NCBI RefSeq assembly: GCF_029945685.1
Contig: NZ_JAQSDA010000011.1
Coordinates: 33,026-97,025 of the forward strand
DNA from: Polaromonas sp.
GTDB taxonomy: Bacteria; Pseudomonadota; Gammaproteobacteria; Burkholderiales; Burkholderiaceae_C
DNA: 64,000 nt
Direction: 5' to 3'
A program made the translations under genes and the position numbers. The notes beneath the pieces were generated by a model that searched no databases, was not told the origin of the DNA, and saw only the letters and a program-made list of their open reading frames with translations. Below, piece by piece: positions 33,132-42,483 of the stretch; positions within the stretch are counted from its first letter, which is position 1; each line of letters starts with the position of its first letter.

Positions 33132-34880
33132 ATGAATTCTGACGCAAACCTCGCGCAAGCCGCCCAGCAGATGCAAGAGACCTTTGCCCAGGGACTGCAG
33201 CAGGTCATGGGCGCCATGGCCGGCGCCGGCCTGGGGGCTGCGCCCGGCTTTGTTCCCCTGGGCATGACGGACAAGCTGGCGGCGCCGCCGCCCTTGCAGT
33301 TTGATCCGGCCAAATTGCACAAACTCCAGCAGACCTACCTCAACGACATCAGCGCCCTGTGGAACAGCGGGCTCCAGACCGGCGCCACGGCGGGCGCGCA
33401 GGCCGACCGCCGCTTTTCCGCCGAGGCCTGGCGCAGCAACCCCGTGGCAGAATTTTCTGCGTCGGCCTACCTGCTCAATGCGCGCACGCTGATGGGCCTG
33501 GCCGACGCGGTGGAGGGCGACGAAAAAACCCGGGCCCGCGTGCGTTTTGCCGTTGAGCAGGCCATGGCGGCATCGGCCCCCAGCAACTTTCTGGCGCTGA
33601 ACGCTGAGGCGCAGAAGAAAGCCATTGAAACCCAGGGCGAGAGCATTGCCAGGGGTCTGGCAAACATGCTTCATGACATGAAGCAGGGCCATGTGTCCAT
33701 GACCGACGAAAGTGTCTTCGAAGTCGGCAAAAATGTCGCCACCACCGAGGGTGCGGTGGTATTCGAAAACGAATTTTTCCAGCTGCTGGAATACAAGCCG
33801 CTGACCGCCACGGTGCACGAGCGCCCGTTTCTGCTGGTGCCGCCCTGCATCAACAAGTTCTACATCCTCGACCTGCAACCCGAGAACTCGCTGATCCGTT
33901 ATGCCGTGGCGCAGGGCCACCGCACCTTTGTCGTCAGCTGGCGCAATCCCGACGAGTCCATGGCCAGCAAAACCTGGGACGACTACATCGAACACGCGGC
34001 CATCCAGGCGATCGAGGTGGTGCAGGACATCACCGGCGCCAAAACCATCAATGCGCTGGGCTTTTGTGTGGGCGGCACCATTCTTGCCACGGCACTGGCG
34101 GTGCTTGCCGCACGCGGTGAAAAGCCGGTGGCCAGCGCCACCTTTCTCACCTCGCTGCTGGACTTCAGCGACACCGGCATCCTGGACATCTTCATTGACG
34201 AACAGTCGGTCCAGTACCGCGAGATGGAAATGGGCAAGGGCGGCTTGCTCAAGGGCCAGGATCTGGCCTCGACCTTCAGCTTCCTGCGCCCCAACGACCT
34301 GGTGTGGAATTACGTGGTCGGCAACTACCTCAAGGGCGAAACGCCGCCGCCGTTTGACCTGCTTTACTGGAACAGCGACTCGACCAATCTCCCGGGGCCG
34401 TTTTACGCCTGGTACCTGCGCAACACCTACCTCGAGAACAAGCTGGCCCAACCCGGCAAGCTCACCGTGTGCGGCCAGAAGGTGGACCTCGGCAAGCTGG
34501 ACATGCCGGTCTACATCTACGGTTCGCGCGAAGACCACATCGTGCCGATCGGCGGGGCCTACGCCTCGACGCAGGTGCTACCGGGCAAGAAGCGTTTTGT
34601 CATGGGTGCTTCGGGTCATATCGCCGGCGTGATCAACCCGCCCGCCAAGAAAAAACGCAGCTACTGGACCAACAACAAGCTGCCGCAAGGCAAATTTCCG
34701 GTGGCTCAGGCCGACTGGCTCCAGGGCGCGACGGAACACCCCGGCAGCTGGTGGACCGACTGGTCGGACTGGCTCCAGGGTCACGCCGGCAAGCAGATCG
34801 CCGCTCCGAAAGCCTATGGCAGCCGCACCTACAAGGTTATCGAACCGGCGCCGGGCCGTTATGTCAAGGTCAAGGCCTGA
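33132..34880 (+). CDS. phaC: Class I poly(3-hydroxyalkanoate) synthase
   Basis: Polymerises (R)-3-hydroxybutyryl-CoA into PHB at the granule surface. It is 582 residues (C. necator PhaC 589). The lipase-like box GFCVGG holds the catalytic Cys312. The catalytic Asp and His are in YGSREDHIVPIGG and GASGHIAGVINPP. The N-terminus has an Ala/Gln/Met-rich helical region. ATG 33132 (MNSDANLAQAAQQMQ) is chosen over upstream non-homologous frame. Followed by phaA and phaB. Confidence 0.96.
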   Translation: MNSDANLAQAAQQMQETFAQGLQQVMGAMAGAGLGAAPGFVPLGMTDKLAAPPPLQFDPAKLHKLQQTYLNDISALWNSGLQTGATAGAQADRRFSAEAWRSNPVAEFSASAYLLNARTLMGLADAVEGDEKTRARVRFAVEQAMAASAPSNFLALNAEAQKKAIETQGESIARGLANMLHDMKQGHVSMTDESVFEVGKNVATTEGAVVFENEFFQLLEYKPLTATVHERPFLLVPPCINKFYILDLQPENSLIRYAVAQGHRTFVVSWRNPDESMASKTWDDYIEHAAIQAIEVVQDITGAKTINALGFCVGGTILATALAVLAARGEKPVASATFLTSLLDFSDTGILDIFIDEQSVQYREMEMGKGGLLKGQDLASTFSFLRPNDLVWNYVVGNYLKGETPPPFDLLYWNSDSTNLPGPFYAWYLRNTYLENKLAQPGKLTVCGQKVDLGKLDMPVYIYGSREDHIVPIGGAYASTQVLPGKKRFVMGASGHIAGVINPPAKKKRSYWTNNKLPQGKFPVAQADWLQGATEHPGSWWTDWSDWLQGHAGKQIAAPKAYGSRTYKVIEPAPGRYVKVKA

Positions 34881-34923
34881 CGCGCAACACGTGTTGAACC
34901 CCATTCACTGGAGAAAGTAAATC

Positions 34924-36102
34924 ATGGAAGACATCGTCATCGTTTCAGCGGCCCGCACCGCCGTCGGCAAGTTCGGCGGCAGCCTGGCCAAAATCCCCGC
35001 GACCGAACTCGGCGCGGCCGTCATCAAGGCGGTGGCCGAGCGCGCCGGCCTGTCGGTCGACCTCATCGGCGAAGTCATCATGGGCCAGGTGCTGGCAGCC
35101 GGCGTGGGCCAGAACCCGGCGCGGCAAAGCGTGGTGAAAGCGGGTTTTCCGCACGCCATCCCCGGCCTGACCATCAACGCGGTCTGCGGCTCCGGCCTGA
35201 AAGCCGTGATGCTGGCCGCCCAGGCTGTGGCCACCGGCGACAGCGAGATCGTGATTGCCGGGGGCCAGGAGAACATGAGCGCCGCGCCGCACGTGCTCAA
35301 CGGCTCGCGCGAAGGCCAGCGCATGGGCGACTGGAAAATGATCGACTCCATGATCGTCGACGGCCTGTGGGACGTCTACAACCAGTACCACATGGGCATC
35401 ACCGCAGAAAACGTGGCAAAGAAATACAGCATCAGCCGCGAGATGCAGGACGAACTCGCGCTGGCCAGCCAGACCAAGGCCATGGCGGCGCAGGACGCCG
35501 GCAAGTTCAAGGACGAAATCGTGCCGTTTTCCATCCCGCAGAAAAAAGGCGACGCCGTCGTATTTGCGGCGGACGAATTCATCAACCGCAAGAGCAGCGC
35601 CGAAGGCCTGGCCGGCTTGCGCCCTGCCTTTGACAAGGCCGGCGGCGTGACCGCCGGCAATGCCTCGGGCATCAACGACGGCGCGGCCGCTGTCATGGTG
35701 ATGACGGCCAAAAAGGCAGCGGCGCTGGGCCTCAAGCCCCTGGCCCGCATCGCGAGTTACGCCACCAGCGGGCTCGATCCGGCTTTCATGGGCATGGGCC
35801 CGGTGCCGGCATCGACCAAGGCCTTGCAGCGCGCCGGCTGGAAAGCGCAGGACCTGGACCTGCTGGAGATCAACGAAGCCTTTGCTGCGCAGGCCTGCGC
35901 CGTCAACAAGGAAATGGGCTGGGACACCAGCAAGGTCAATGTCAACGGCGGTGCCATCGCCATCGGTCACCCGATTGGTGCATCCGGTTGCCGAATTCTG
36001 GTCACGCTGATTCACGAGATGATCCGGCGTGATGCCAAAAAAGGCATTGCCAGCCTGTGTATCGGCGGCGGCATGGGGGTTGCCCTCACACTGGAACGGT
36101 AA
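34924..36102 (+). CDS. phaA: Acetyl-CoA acetyltransferase (beta-ketothiolase)
   Basis: Condenses two acetyl-CoA to acetoacetyl-CoA, the first step of PHB synthesis. A 392-residue thiolase with nucleophilic Cys88 (NAVCGSGLKAV), His in NGGAIAIGHPIGASG and the second Cys in CIGGGMGVAL. ATG 34924 follows GGAGAAAGTAAATC. It lies 43 bp after phaC, in one operon with it. Confidence 0.96.
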   Translation: MEDIVIVSAARTAVGKFGGSLAKIPATELGAAVIKAVAERAGLSVDLIGEVIMGQVLAAGVGQNPARQSVVKAGFPHAIPGLTINAVCGSGLKAVMLAAQAVATGDSEIVIAGGQENMSAAPHVLNGSREGQRMGDWKMIDSMIVDGLWDVYNQYHMGITAENVAKKYSISREMQDELALASQTKAMAAQDAGKFKDEIVPFSIPQKKGDAVVFAADEFINRKSSAEGLAGLRPAFDKAGGVTAGNASGINDGAAAVMVMTAKKAAALGLKPLARIASYATSGLDPAFMGMGPVPASTKALQRAGWKAQDLDLLEINEAFAAQACAVNKEMGWDTSKVNVNGGAIAIGHPIGASGCRILVTLIHEMIRRDAKKGIASLCIGGGMGVALTLER

Positions 36103-36110
36103 ATATGAGG

Positions 36111-36170
36111 TAAAAGAGCTTGTGGCCCTTGCAGAATGTGCGCGACCAGCTATTTATTTGATAGCAAGTC
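36111..36170 (-). repeat. Interspersed palindromic repeat between phaA and phaB
   Basis: Plus strand: TAAAAGAGCTTGTGGCCCTT, then GCGCGACCAGCTATTTATTT and GATAGCAA. A near-complete copy in reverse orientation filling most of the 138-bp gap inside the pha operon. Confidence 0.75.
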
Positions 36171-36240
36171 GCAGTCGTCGGCAAGGTCACCCAAGCTTCT
36201 TTTCAACGACTTTCAGAACCAATAAATACAGGAGCAAGAC

Positions 36241-36978
36241 ATGGCAAAACGAATTGCATACGTGACAGGCGGCATGGGGGGCATCGGAACCGCCATCTGC
36301 CAGCGCCTGCACAAGGACGGCTTCACCGTGGTGGCCGGTTGCGGCCCCACGCGTGACTTCACCAAATGGATTGACGAGCAGAAAGCGCTGGGCTACACCT
36401 TCTACACCTCGGTCGGCAACGTCGGCGACTGGGACTCCACGGTTGCGGCCTTCGACAAGGTCAAGGCCGACCACGGCCCGGTCAGCGTGCTGGTCAACAA
36501 CGCCGGCATCACGCGCGACGGCCAGTTCCGCAAGATGAGCAAGGCCGACTGGGACGCCGTCATTTCCACCAACCTCGACAGCATGTTCAACGTCACCAAA
36601 CAGGTGATCGAAGGCATGATCGAAGGCGGCTACGGACGCATCATCAACATCTCGTCGGTCAACGGCCAGAAGGGCCAGTTCGGCCAGGTCAACTACTCCA
36701 CCGCCAAGGCCGGCCTGCACGGCTTCACCATGGCGCTGGCGCAGGAAGTGGCCAGCAAGGGCGTGACCGTCAACACCGTGAGCCCCGGCTACATCGGCAC
36801 CGACATGGTCAAGGCCATCCGCCCCGACGTGCTCGAGAAAATCGTCTCCGGCGTGCCCGCCAAACGGCTGGGCACCCCGGAAGAAATCGCCTCCATCATT
36901 TCGTGGATTGCTTCGGACGAAGGCGGCTACGCCACCGGCGCGGACTTCTCGCTCAATGGTGGTTTGCACATGGGTTGA
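36241..36978 (+). CDS. phaB: Acetoacetyl-CoA reductase
   Basis: Makes (R)-3-hydroxybutyryl-CoA with NADPH for PhaC. A 245-residue short-chain dehydrogenase. It has the cofactor loop YVTGGMGGIGTAI, NNAGITRD, the catalytic Ser/Tyr/Lys set (INISSVNG; NYSTAKAG) and the PhaB-specific VNTVSPGYIGTDMV. ATG 36241 follows ACAGGAGCAAGAC. A terminator follows. Confidence 0.96.
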   Translation: MAKRIAYVTGGMGGIGTAICQRLHKDGFTVVAGCGPTRDFTKWIDEQKALGYTFYTSVGNVGDWDSTVAAFDKVKADHGPVSVLVNNAGITRDGQFRKMSKADWDAVISTNLDSMFNVTKQVIEGMIEGGYGRIINISSVNGQKGQFGQVNYSTAKAGLHGFTMALAQEVASKGVTVNTVSPGYIGTDMVKAIRPDVLEKIVSGVPAKRLGTPEEIASIISWIASDEGGYATGADFSLNGGLHMG

Positions 36979-37008
36979 GGCTCGCGGCCCTATGACCCTC
37001 CAAAGGAA

Positions 37009-37030
37009 AACCCGCTTCGGCGGGTTTTTT
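37009..37030 (+). terminator. Terminator of the pha operon
   Basis: AACCCGC (37009-37015) and GCGGGTT (37020-37026) pair around a TTCG tetraloop, followed by TTTT. Confidence 0.93.
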
Positions 37031-37158
37031 GCTTTCTGTTTTTATAATGAACTTGGCTGGGAAGCCTTCAGTCTCCATACGTTCTGCGGCAGGCGCCTGT
37101 TTTTGGCAAGTGCTCACGCAGGTTCCCTCCACCGTCTTGCCGAAGGAACCCGTCCCGC

Positions 37159-38859
37159 ATGCCGCACAGCGTCTCCCTCATCAGCACCATTGCCGCCGGT
37201 CTGGGCCTGGCCCTGATCTTCGGTTTTATCGCTGCGCGCATGAAGCTCCCCTCGCTGGTGGGGTACCTGTTTGCGGGTGTGCTGATCGGACCCTTCACGC
37301 CCGGCTTTGTGGCCGACGCCGCGATCGCCAGCCAGCTCGCCGAGATCGGCGTGATGCTGCTGATGTTTGGTGTGGGCCTGCATTTCTCGCTGGACGACCT
37401 GCTGGCGGTGCGCAAGATCGCCGTGCCTGGTGCCGTCGTGCAGATGACGGTGGCGACCGCTCTGGGCATGGGCCTGGCGCACTGGTGGGGCTGGAACCTG
37501 GGCGGGGCGCTGGTGTTCGGCCTGTCGCTGTCGGTGGCCAGCACCGTCGTGCTGCTGCGCGCGCTGGAAACGCGCGGCGTGCTCGATTCTGCCAACGGCC
37601 GCATCGCCGTCGGCTGGCTGGTGGTCGAGGACCTGGCCATGGTACTGGTGCTGGTGTTGTTGCCGCCCTTGGGCGGCTGGCTGTCCGGCCAGGGCGAGGC
37701 TGATGCCAACACATTGTGGAAAACGCTGGGCATCACCCTGCTGCAGGTCGGCGGCTTCGTCGCGCTGATGCTGGTGGTGGGCCGGCGCTTTTTCCCCTGG
37801 GTGCTCTGGCAGGTACAGCGCACCGGCTCGCGCGAGCTGTTCACCCTGTGTGTGGTATCGGCGGCCGTCGGCATTGCCTTTGGCGCGACGGCACTGTTTG
37901 GTGTGTCGTTTGCACTCGGTGCGTTTTTTGCCGGCATGGTGATGCGCGAGTCCGAGTTCAGCCACCGCGCCGCGGAAGAATCCTTGCCGCTGCGTGATGC
38001 GTTTGCCGTGCTGTTTTTTGTCTCGGTCGGCATGTTGTTCGACCCCTGGGTTCTTGTCGAGCGGCCCTTGCAGGTGCTGGCGGTGGTCGCCATCATCGTC
38101 GTGGGCAAGTCGCTGGCTGCAGCGGTGCTGGTGATGGCCTTTCGTTACCCGCTCAACACCGCGCTGACAGTTTCCGCCAGCCTGGCGCAGATCGGCGAGT
38201 TTTCCTTCATCCTGGTGGCCTTGGGCGCCTCGCTGGGCCTGCTGCCGCCCGAAGGCCAGAGCCTGGTGCTGTCCGGCGCCCTGATCTCGATTGCACTGAA
38301 CCAGCTGGTGTTCAAGTCGGTCGAGCCGCTGCAGCGCTGGATACTGGCGCGATCTGCGCTGGCCCGCAAACTCGAGGCGCGTGATGATCCCACGGCCGAG
38401 CTGCCCGCCAGCACCGAAGAAAAATACCTGTCGCGCCAGGTGGTGCTGGTTGGCTACGGCCGGGTCGGGCAGCGTATTGCGCAGGCGCTGATGGCGAACC
38501 AGCTTCCCTTTGTGGTGGTTGAACAGAACCGCGAAGTCGTCGAAAGGCTGCGCGAGCAGGGGTTGATGGCGGTGTCGGGCGACGCGGCGGAACCGGTGGT
38601 GCTGGTGCAGGCCCATATCGCCAACGCCCGCATGCTGGTGATTGCCACGCCTGACACCCTGAACGTGCGGCAAATGATCAACATCGCCCGCACACTCAAC
38701 CCCGAGATCGAAATCGTGGTGCGCACCCACAACGAGGCCGAGGCGAAATTGCTGGAGAGCGAAAATGCCGGCAGGATATTCCTGGGTGAGGAAGAACTGG
38801 CGCAGTCCATGACGCGCCATGTGCTCGAGCGCTCGGCCATCGAGCAAACTCCCACGTGA
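37159..38859 (+). CDS. CPA2 cation:proton antiporter with TrkA-N domain (KefB/YbaL type)
   Basis: A 566-residue inner-membrane protein. About 12 helices form the Na/H-exchanger fold (residues ~1-385, with LMFGVGLHFSLDDL and FFAGMVMRESEFSHR). A cytoplasmic TrkA-N/RCK domain follows (~415-530; VVLVGYGRVGQRIAQAL binds NAD or a nucleotide). There is no TrkA-C domain. Architecture fits YbaL/KefB potassium or proton antiporters; glutathione gating cannot be judged. GTG of the next gene overlaps its stop by 4 nt. Confidence 0.9.
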   Translation: MPHSVSLISTIAAGLGLALIFGFIAARMKLPSLVGYLFAGVLIGPFTPGFVADAAIASQLAEIGVMLLMFGVGLHFSLDDLLAVRKIAVPGAVVQMTVATALGMGLAHWWGWNLGGALVFGLSLSVASTVVLLRALETRGVLDSANGRIAVGWLVVEDLAMVLVLVLLPPLGGWLSGQGEADANTLWKTLGITLLQVGGFVALMLVVGRRFFPWVLWQVQRTGSRELFTLCVVSAAVGIAFGATALFGVSFALGAFFAGMVMRESEFSHRAAEESLPLRDAFAVLFFVSVGMLFDPWVLVERPLQVLAVVAIIVVGKSLAAAVLVMAFRYPLNTALTVSASLAQIGEFSFILVALGASLGLLPPEGQSLVLSGALISIALNQLVFKSVEPLQRWILARSALARKLEARDDPTAELPASTEEKYLSRQVVLVGYGRVGQRIAQALMANQLPFVVVEQNREVVERLREQGLMAVSGDAAEPVVLVQAHIANARMLVIATPDTLNVRQMINIARTLNPEIEIVVRTHNEAEAKLLESENAGRIFLGEEELAQSMTRHVLERSAIEQTPT

Positions 38860-39299
38860 TCCTCCCCTGGACGATTTACGCCGACGGCAGCGCGGTGCCC
38901 AACCCTGGTCGCATGGGCCTCGGTGCCGTGCTGGTCGCGCCTGACGGTACGCGGCACCTGCTTTCGATGGCGACGGATGCGCGGGGCTGCAACAACGAGG
39001 CGGAGGCGAGGGCGCTGATGGCGGCGCTGCGCGATGCGCAGGCGCGCGGGGCGACGGCACTGCAGATTTACAGCGACAGCAGCTTGTTGGTGGCGCAACT
39101 GGGCGCCCGGGACGAGCCGCCCGTGTTGCGGCTGGCCGCGCTGTATGAGGAGGCGCAGGCCTTGCTGGCGACTTTCGCCCAAACCTCGCTGCACTGGATA
39201 CCGCGCCACAAGAACGGCGAGGCCGATGCGCTGGCCCGTGCTGCGCTGGGTCTCCTGCCAAAGAGGCTGGCCATGTCAACGAAGAAGAGGCGGCGCTAG
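38856..39299 (+). CDS. RNase HI-like (reverse-transcriptase-like RNase H fold) protein
   Basis: A 147-residue RNase H-fold protein. The acidic residues expected at the active site are present: Asp10 (IYADGSAVPNPG), Glu in NNEAEARAL, Asp in YSDSSLLV and Asp in GEADALAR. It resembles the short RNase HI family that lacks the basic handle. It probably degrades RNA in RNA-DNA hybrids. The GTG start is coupled to the antiporter gene. Confidence 0.85.
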   Translation: MILPWTIYADGSAVPNPGRMGLGAVLVAPDGTRHLLSMATDARGCNNEAEARALMAALRDAQARGATALQIYSDSSLLVAQLGARDEPPVLRLAALYEEAQALLATFAQTSLHWIPRHKNGEADALARAALGLLPKRLAMSTKKRRR

Positions 39300-39337
39300 G
39301 TCCCGGCCGCCAGGCCGGGCGAGCCCCTGCGCCGGCG

Positions 39338-41026
39338 TCAGAGCACCTCGCTGGCGAAATCAGCCAGACGTGAACGCTCCCCACGCGCCAGCGTGATGTG
39401 CCCGCCGTGCGGCCAGCCCTTGAAGCGATCCACGGCGTAGGTCATGCCGGACGAACCTTCGGTGAGGTAGGGCGTGTCGATCTGCGCCAGGTTTCCCATG
39501 CAGATGATCTTGGTGCCGGGGCCGGCGCGGGTGATCAGCGTTTTCATCTGCTTGGGCGTCAGGTTTTGCGCCTCGTCGATGATCACGTACTTGTTCAGGA
39601 AAGTGCGGCCGCGCATGAAGTTCATGCTCTTGACCTTGATGCGCGAACGGATCAGTTCGTTGGTGGCCGCGCGGCCCCATTCGCCGGAGCCGCTGTCGTT
39701 TTTGCCCAGCACTTCCAGGTTGTCGTCGAGTGCGCCCATCCACGGGCCCATTTTTTCTTCTTCGGTGCCTGGCAGGAAACCGATGTCTTCACCGACGGAA
39801 ACCGTCGCGCGGGTCATGATGATTTCGGTGTAGCGGCGGTCGTCCAGCACCTGGGTCAGGCCGCTGGCCAGGGCCATCAGCGTCTTGCCGGTGCCGGCCG
39901 TGCCGGCCAGCGTGACGAAGTCGACTTCCGGGTCCATCAGCAGGTTCATCGCAAAGTTCTGCTCGCGGTTGCGGGTGGTGATGCCCCACACCGCGTTTTT
40001 CAGGTGGGTGTAGTCCTTCAGCGTCTTGAGCACGGCCGTCTTGGCGCGGATCTCAGTCACGCGCGCGTACAGCGGTGGCTCGCCGGGTGCCTCGAAAAAC
40101 ACGAACTGGTTGATCAGCAGGCTGCCGACGATGGGGCCGGTGATGCGGTAGAAGGTGTGGCTGCCCTGCTGCCAGCTTTCGATGGTTTTGCTCTGGCGCG
40201 TCCAGAAGTCGGCCGGCAGGGCGAGCGAGCCGGCGTACAACATGTCGCCGTCTTCCAGGGTTTTGTCGTTCTGGTAGTCATCTGTGGCCAGGCCAAGGGC
40301 GCGAGCCTTGACGCGCATGTTGATGTCCTTGGACACCAGCACCACTTCGCGCGGCGCGTATTCCTTGCGCAGCGCTTCGACCACGCCGAGGATCTGGTTG
40401 TCGGCCTTGCCCTGCGGCAGGCTCATGGGCAGCGAGTAGTCCAGCGGCTTGGTCTGGAAAAACAGGCAGCCCCCGGCTTCCTTGTGCCCGGTGGTGTCGA
40501 GCTTGAGGCCCTTGGCGATGTCGGCGCCGCTGGTGCCGGCCAGCGCGTCCAGCGTGCGGCTGGTCTGGCGGGCATTGCGCGCGACTTCGGTCATGCCTTT
40601 TTTGTGGCCGTCGAGCTCTTCAAGCACGATCATGGGCAAAAAGATGTCGTGTTCCTCAAAGCGGAAGAGGCACATCGGGTCATGCATCAGCACATTGGTG
40701 TCGAGCACAAACAGCTTGGACGGTCCCGTGTGCCGTGTTTTTTTCGCCTTGGCCACAGGCTCCGGACGGACGGCAGCCTGCGGTTCCTTGTGGTAACTGA
40801 CGGTCTCTTTCGCCTGGCGCGCGGGCTCCTTGGGCAGATAGGCGGCCGGTTGCCTGGCCTCGCCACCGCCGGAGCGGCTGTCAAACAGGTCCAGTGCCGC
40901 CGCTTTGTGGGCCGGCCCGGGATGCTCCGTCTTTCGCGTCGTCTTGGCGTGGGCGCGGACCGGCGTTTCCAGGGCGTCGGCAGAGAGCAAGGCGGCACGT
41001 TTGGTCGGGGCGGGTGGCAGGGGCAT
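39338..41026 (-). CDS. PIN-PhoH family ATPase/ribonuclease
   Basis: A 562-residue protein. A low-complexity basic N-terminus (1-100) is followed by a PIN nuclease domain (about 105-245; FVLDTNVLMHDP and IVLEELDGHKKG hold acidic residues) and a PhoH ATPase domain (about 310-560; Walker A GTAGTGKT, Walker B VIIDEAQNLTP). PhoH2/YlaK-type proteins unwind and cleave RNA. Single gene, closed by the shared terminator region downstream of bcp on the other side. Confidence 0.92.
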   Translation of the reverse strand: MPLPPAPTKRAALLSADALETPVRAHAKTTRKTEHPGPAHKAAALDLFDSRSGGGEARQPAAYLPKEPARQAKETVSYHKEPQAAVRPEPVAKAKKTRHTGPSKLFVLDTNVLMHDPMCLFRFEEHDIFLPMIVLEELDGHKKGMTEVARNARQTSRTLDALAGTSGADIAKGLKLDTTGHKEAGGCLFFQTKPLDYSLPMSLPQGKADNQILGVVEALRKEYAPREVVLVSKDINMRVKARALGLATDDYQNDKTLEDGDMLYAGSLALPADFWTRQSKTIESWQQGSHTFYRITGPIVGSLLINQFVFFEAPGEPPLYARVTEIRAKTAVLKTLKDYTHLKNAVWGITTRNREQNFAMNLLMDPEVDFVTLAGTAGTGKTLMALASGLTQVLDDRRYTEIIMTRATVSVGEDIGFLPGTEEEKMGPWMGALDDNLEVLGKNDSGSGEWGRAATNELIRSRIKVKSMNFMRGRTFLNKYVIIDEAQNLTPKQMKTLITRAGPGTKIICMGNLAQIDTPYLTEGSSGMTYAVDRFKGWPHGGHITLARGERSRLADFASEVL

Positions 41027-41207
41027 GGTGCTTGAAGCTCACAGTGTTAAGGAGACGTCTGTCAATCCGGGTCCCGGGCGCATGGCAGCGTTGCGCGTTG
41101 CGCGGAATCCTCATGCACCCAAGTGCATTCCGGTTCCTGCGCTCCGTGCGCCTCATCCTGCATCCCGACAACCGAATTTCAAGAGGCCTCCCAAGGTTCA
41201 AAAAGCG

Positions 41208-41239
41208 AAAAAGCCGCCTGGAGGCCAGGGCGGCTTTTT
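41208..41239. terminator. Hairpin between bcp and the PhoH gene
   Basis: AAAAAGCCGCC (41208-41218) pairs perfectly with GGCGGCTTTTT (41229-41239). A-run and T-run on either side allow function in both directions; on the minus strand it follows bcp. Confidence 0.85.
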
Positions 41240-41336
41240 CGGTGGGCGCAGTCGCTAAGGTCAACAGCATGAAGTCATTATGCACGACTCGCGTGACAGG
41301 ACGGACGGCTTCTGACGGCGCGGCGAAAAGGGCTTT

Positions 41337-41813
41337 TCAGGCCGCTTTTTTCAGTGCCTTGACGGCCTTGAGCACGTCGTCCACATGACCGGGCACTTTC
41401 AGCCCGCGCCATTCTTCCTTGAGCATGCCGTCGGCGCCCACGAGGAAGGTGCTGCGCTCAATGCCTTTGACCTTCTTGCCGTACATGATCTTGTTCTTGA
41501 CCACGCCGAACATGTGGCACATTTTTTCTTCGGTGTCGGCAATCAGCTCAAAGGGAAGCTCGAGCTTGGCCTTGAATTCGTCGTGCGATTTCATGTTGTC
41601 GCGCGAGACGCCGAACACGGTGGCGCCGGCCTTGACGAAATCCTTGTAGCGATCGCGGAACTGCATCGCCTCGGTGGTGCAGCCTGGGGTATTGTCCTTG
41701 GGGTAAAAATACAGGACCACCACGTGACCCAGATGGGTTTGGTTGGAGACTTTGACGCCGCTTGTGGCGTTGGCTTCAAATTCCGGGAGTGGTTTGTTGA
41801 CGACGACTGCCAT
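41337..41813 (-). CDS. bcp: Peroxiredoxin of the Bcp/PrxQ family
   Basis: A 158-residue thiol peroxidase. The peroxidatic Cys45 sits in YPKDNTPGCTTEA. The position of the usual resolving Cys five residues later is Met50, so it should work as a 1-Cys enzyme or use another thiol (a Cys lies near 99, MCHMFG). ATG 41813 (MAVVVNKPLPEFEA) is chosen; the upstream frame is not homologous. Confidence 0.93.
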   Translation of the reverse strand: MAVVVNKPLPEFEANATSGVKVSNQTHLGHVVVLYFYPKDNTPGCTTEAMQFRDRYKDFVKAGATVFGVSRDNMKSHDEFKAKLELPFELIADTEEKMCHMFGVVKNKIMYGKKVKGIERSTFLVGADGMLKEEWRGLKVPGHVDDVLKAVKALKKAA

Positions 41814-41932
41814 ACTGCGTAGACCCCTGAAAAGTAATTGTGATAGGTCGTTGGCTTTGACTGCAAAAATTGAGCCAAACCCCCGACGTTGCACCAAATG
41901 CAACCCTAGATTTTACCCTGAAAGCAGGCGGC

Positions 41933-42334
41933 TCACCCGCGGGAGCGATCCGGCGTCTCAATCAGCAGGGCGGTCAGCACGATCCGGCCTTCGCCTGCGA
42001 GGATGTTGTAAGTGCGGCAGGCCGCCAGCGTGTCCATGGTTTCGATGCCGATGCGCGCGGCCATCAGGCTGCGCAAAAAGGCGGGCGGCGCAAAGCGCAG
42101 GCGGCTGCCGCTGCCGAAAATCACCAGCTCGGGCCGGGTCTCGGCCAGGCGCTCGAAGTGCGCTGGCGTGAGGTCTTCGAAACGCGCGCAGTCCCAGGCG
42201 AACTTCTCACCGCGTGAGCCGATCACGATGCTCTGCTCGATTTTCTCGGCCACCCCCTGGTTGCCCAGGCCTATCCATCCGGGGCCGTAGCCAAGAATGG
42301 ATTGAACGTCGAGGCGGTCGGGCTGTAATTTCAT
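41933..42334 (-). CDS. Mth938-like (DUF498/NDUFAF3-type) protein
   Basis: A 133-residue protein with the Mth938 fold: central ELVIFGSGSRLRF and GIGIETMDTLAACRTYN-type motif (IGIETMDTLAACRTYNIL). The family is related to the complex I assembly factor NDUFAF3, but the bacterial function is not established. It is divergent from alaA. Confidence 0.85.
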   Translation of the reverse strand: MKLQPDRLDVQSILGYGPGWIGLGNQGVAEKIEQSIVIGSRGEKFAWDCARFEDLTPAHFERLAETRPELVIFGSGSRLRFAPPAFLRSLMAARIGIETMDTLAACRTYNILAGEGRIVLTALLIETPDRSRG

Positions 42335-42483
42335 GCGGTGTTCAAGAGGGGTGGTGGGGGCGGCCGGCCAGGGAAATTGCGGTTTTATGTGGTCAAATTA
42401 TAGATTCCGTCCCAATTTCCGCTCATCCCTGCGTCCCTTGCGCCTTTGCGGGCTTTGCGTTTTCTGAAGAACGACCACAGACC

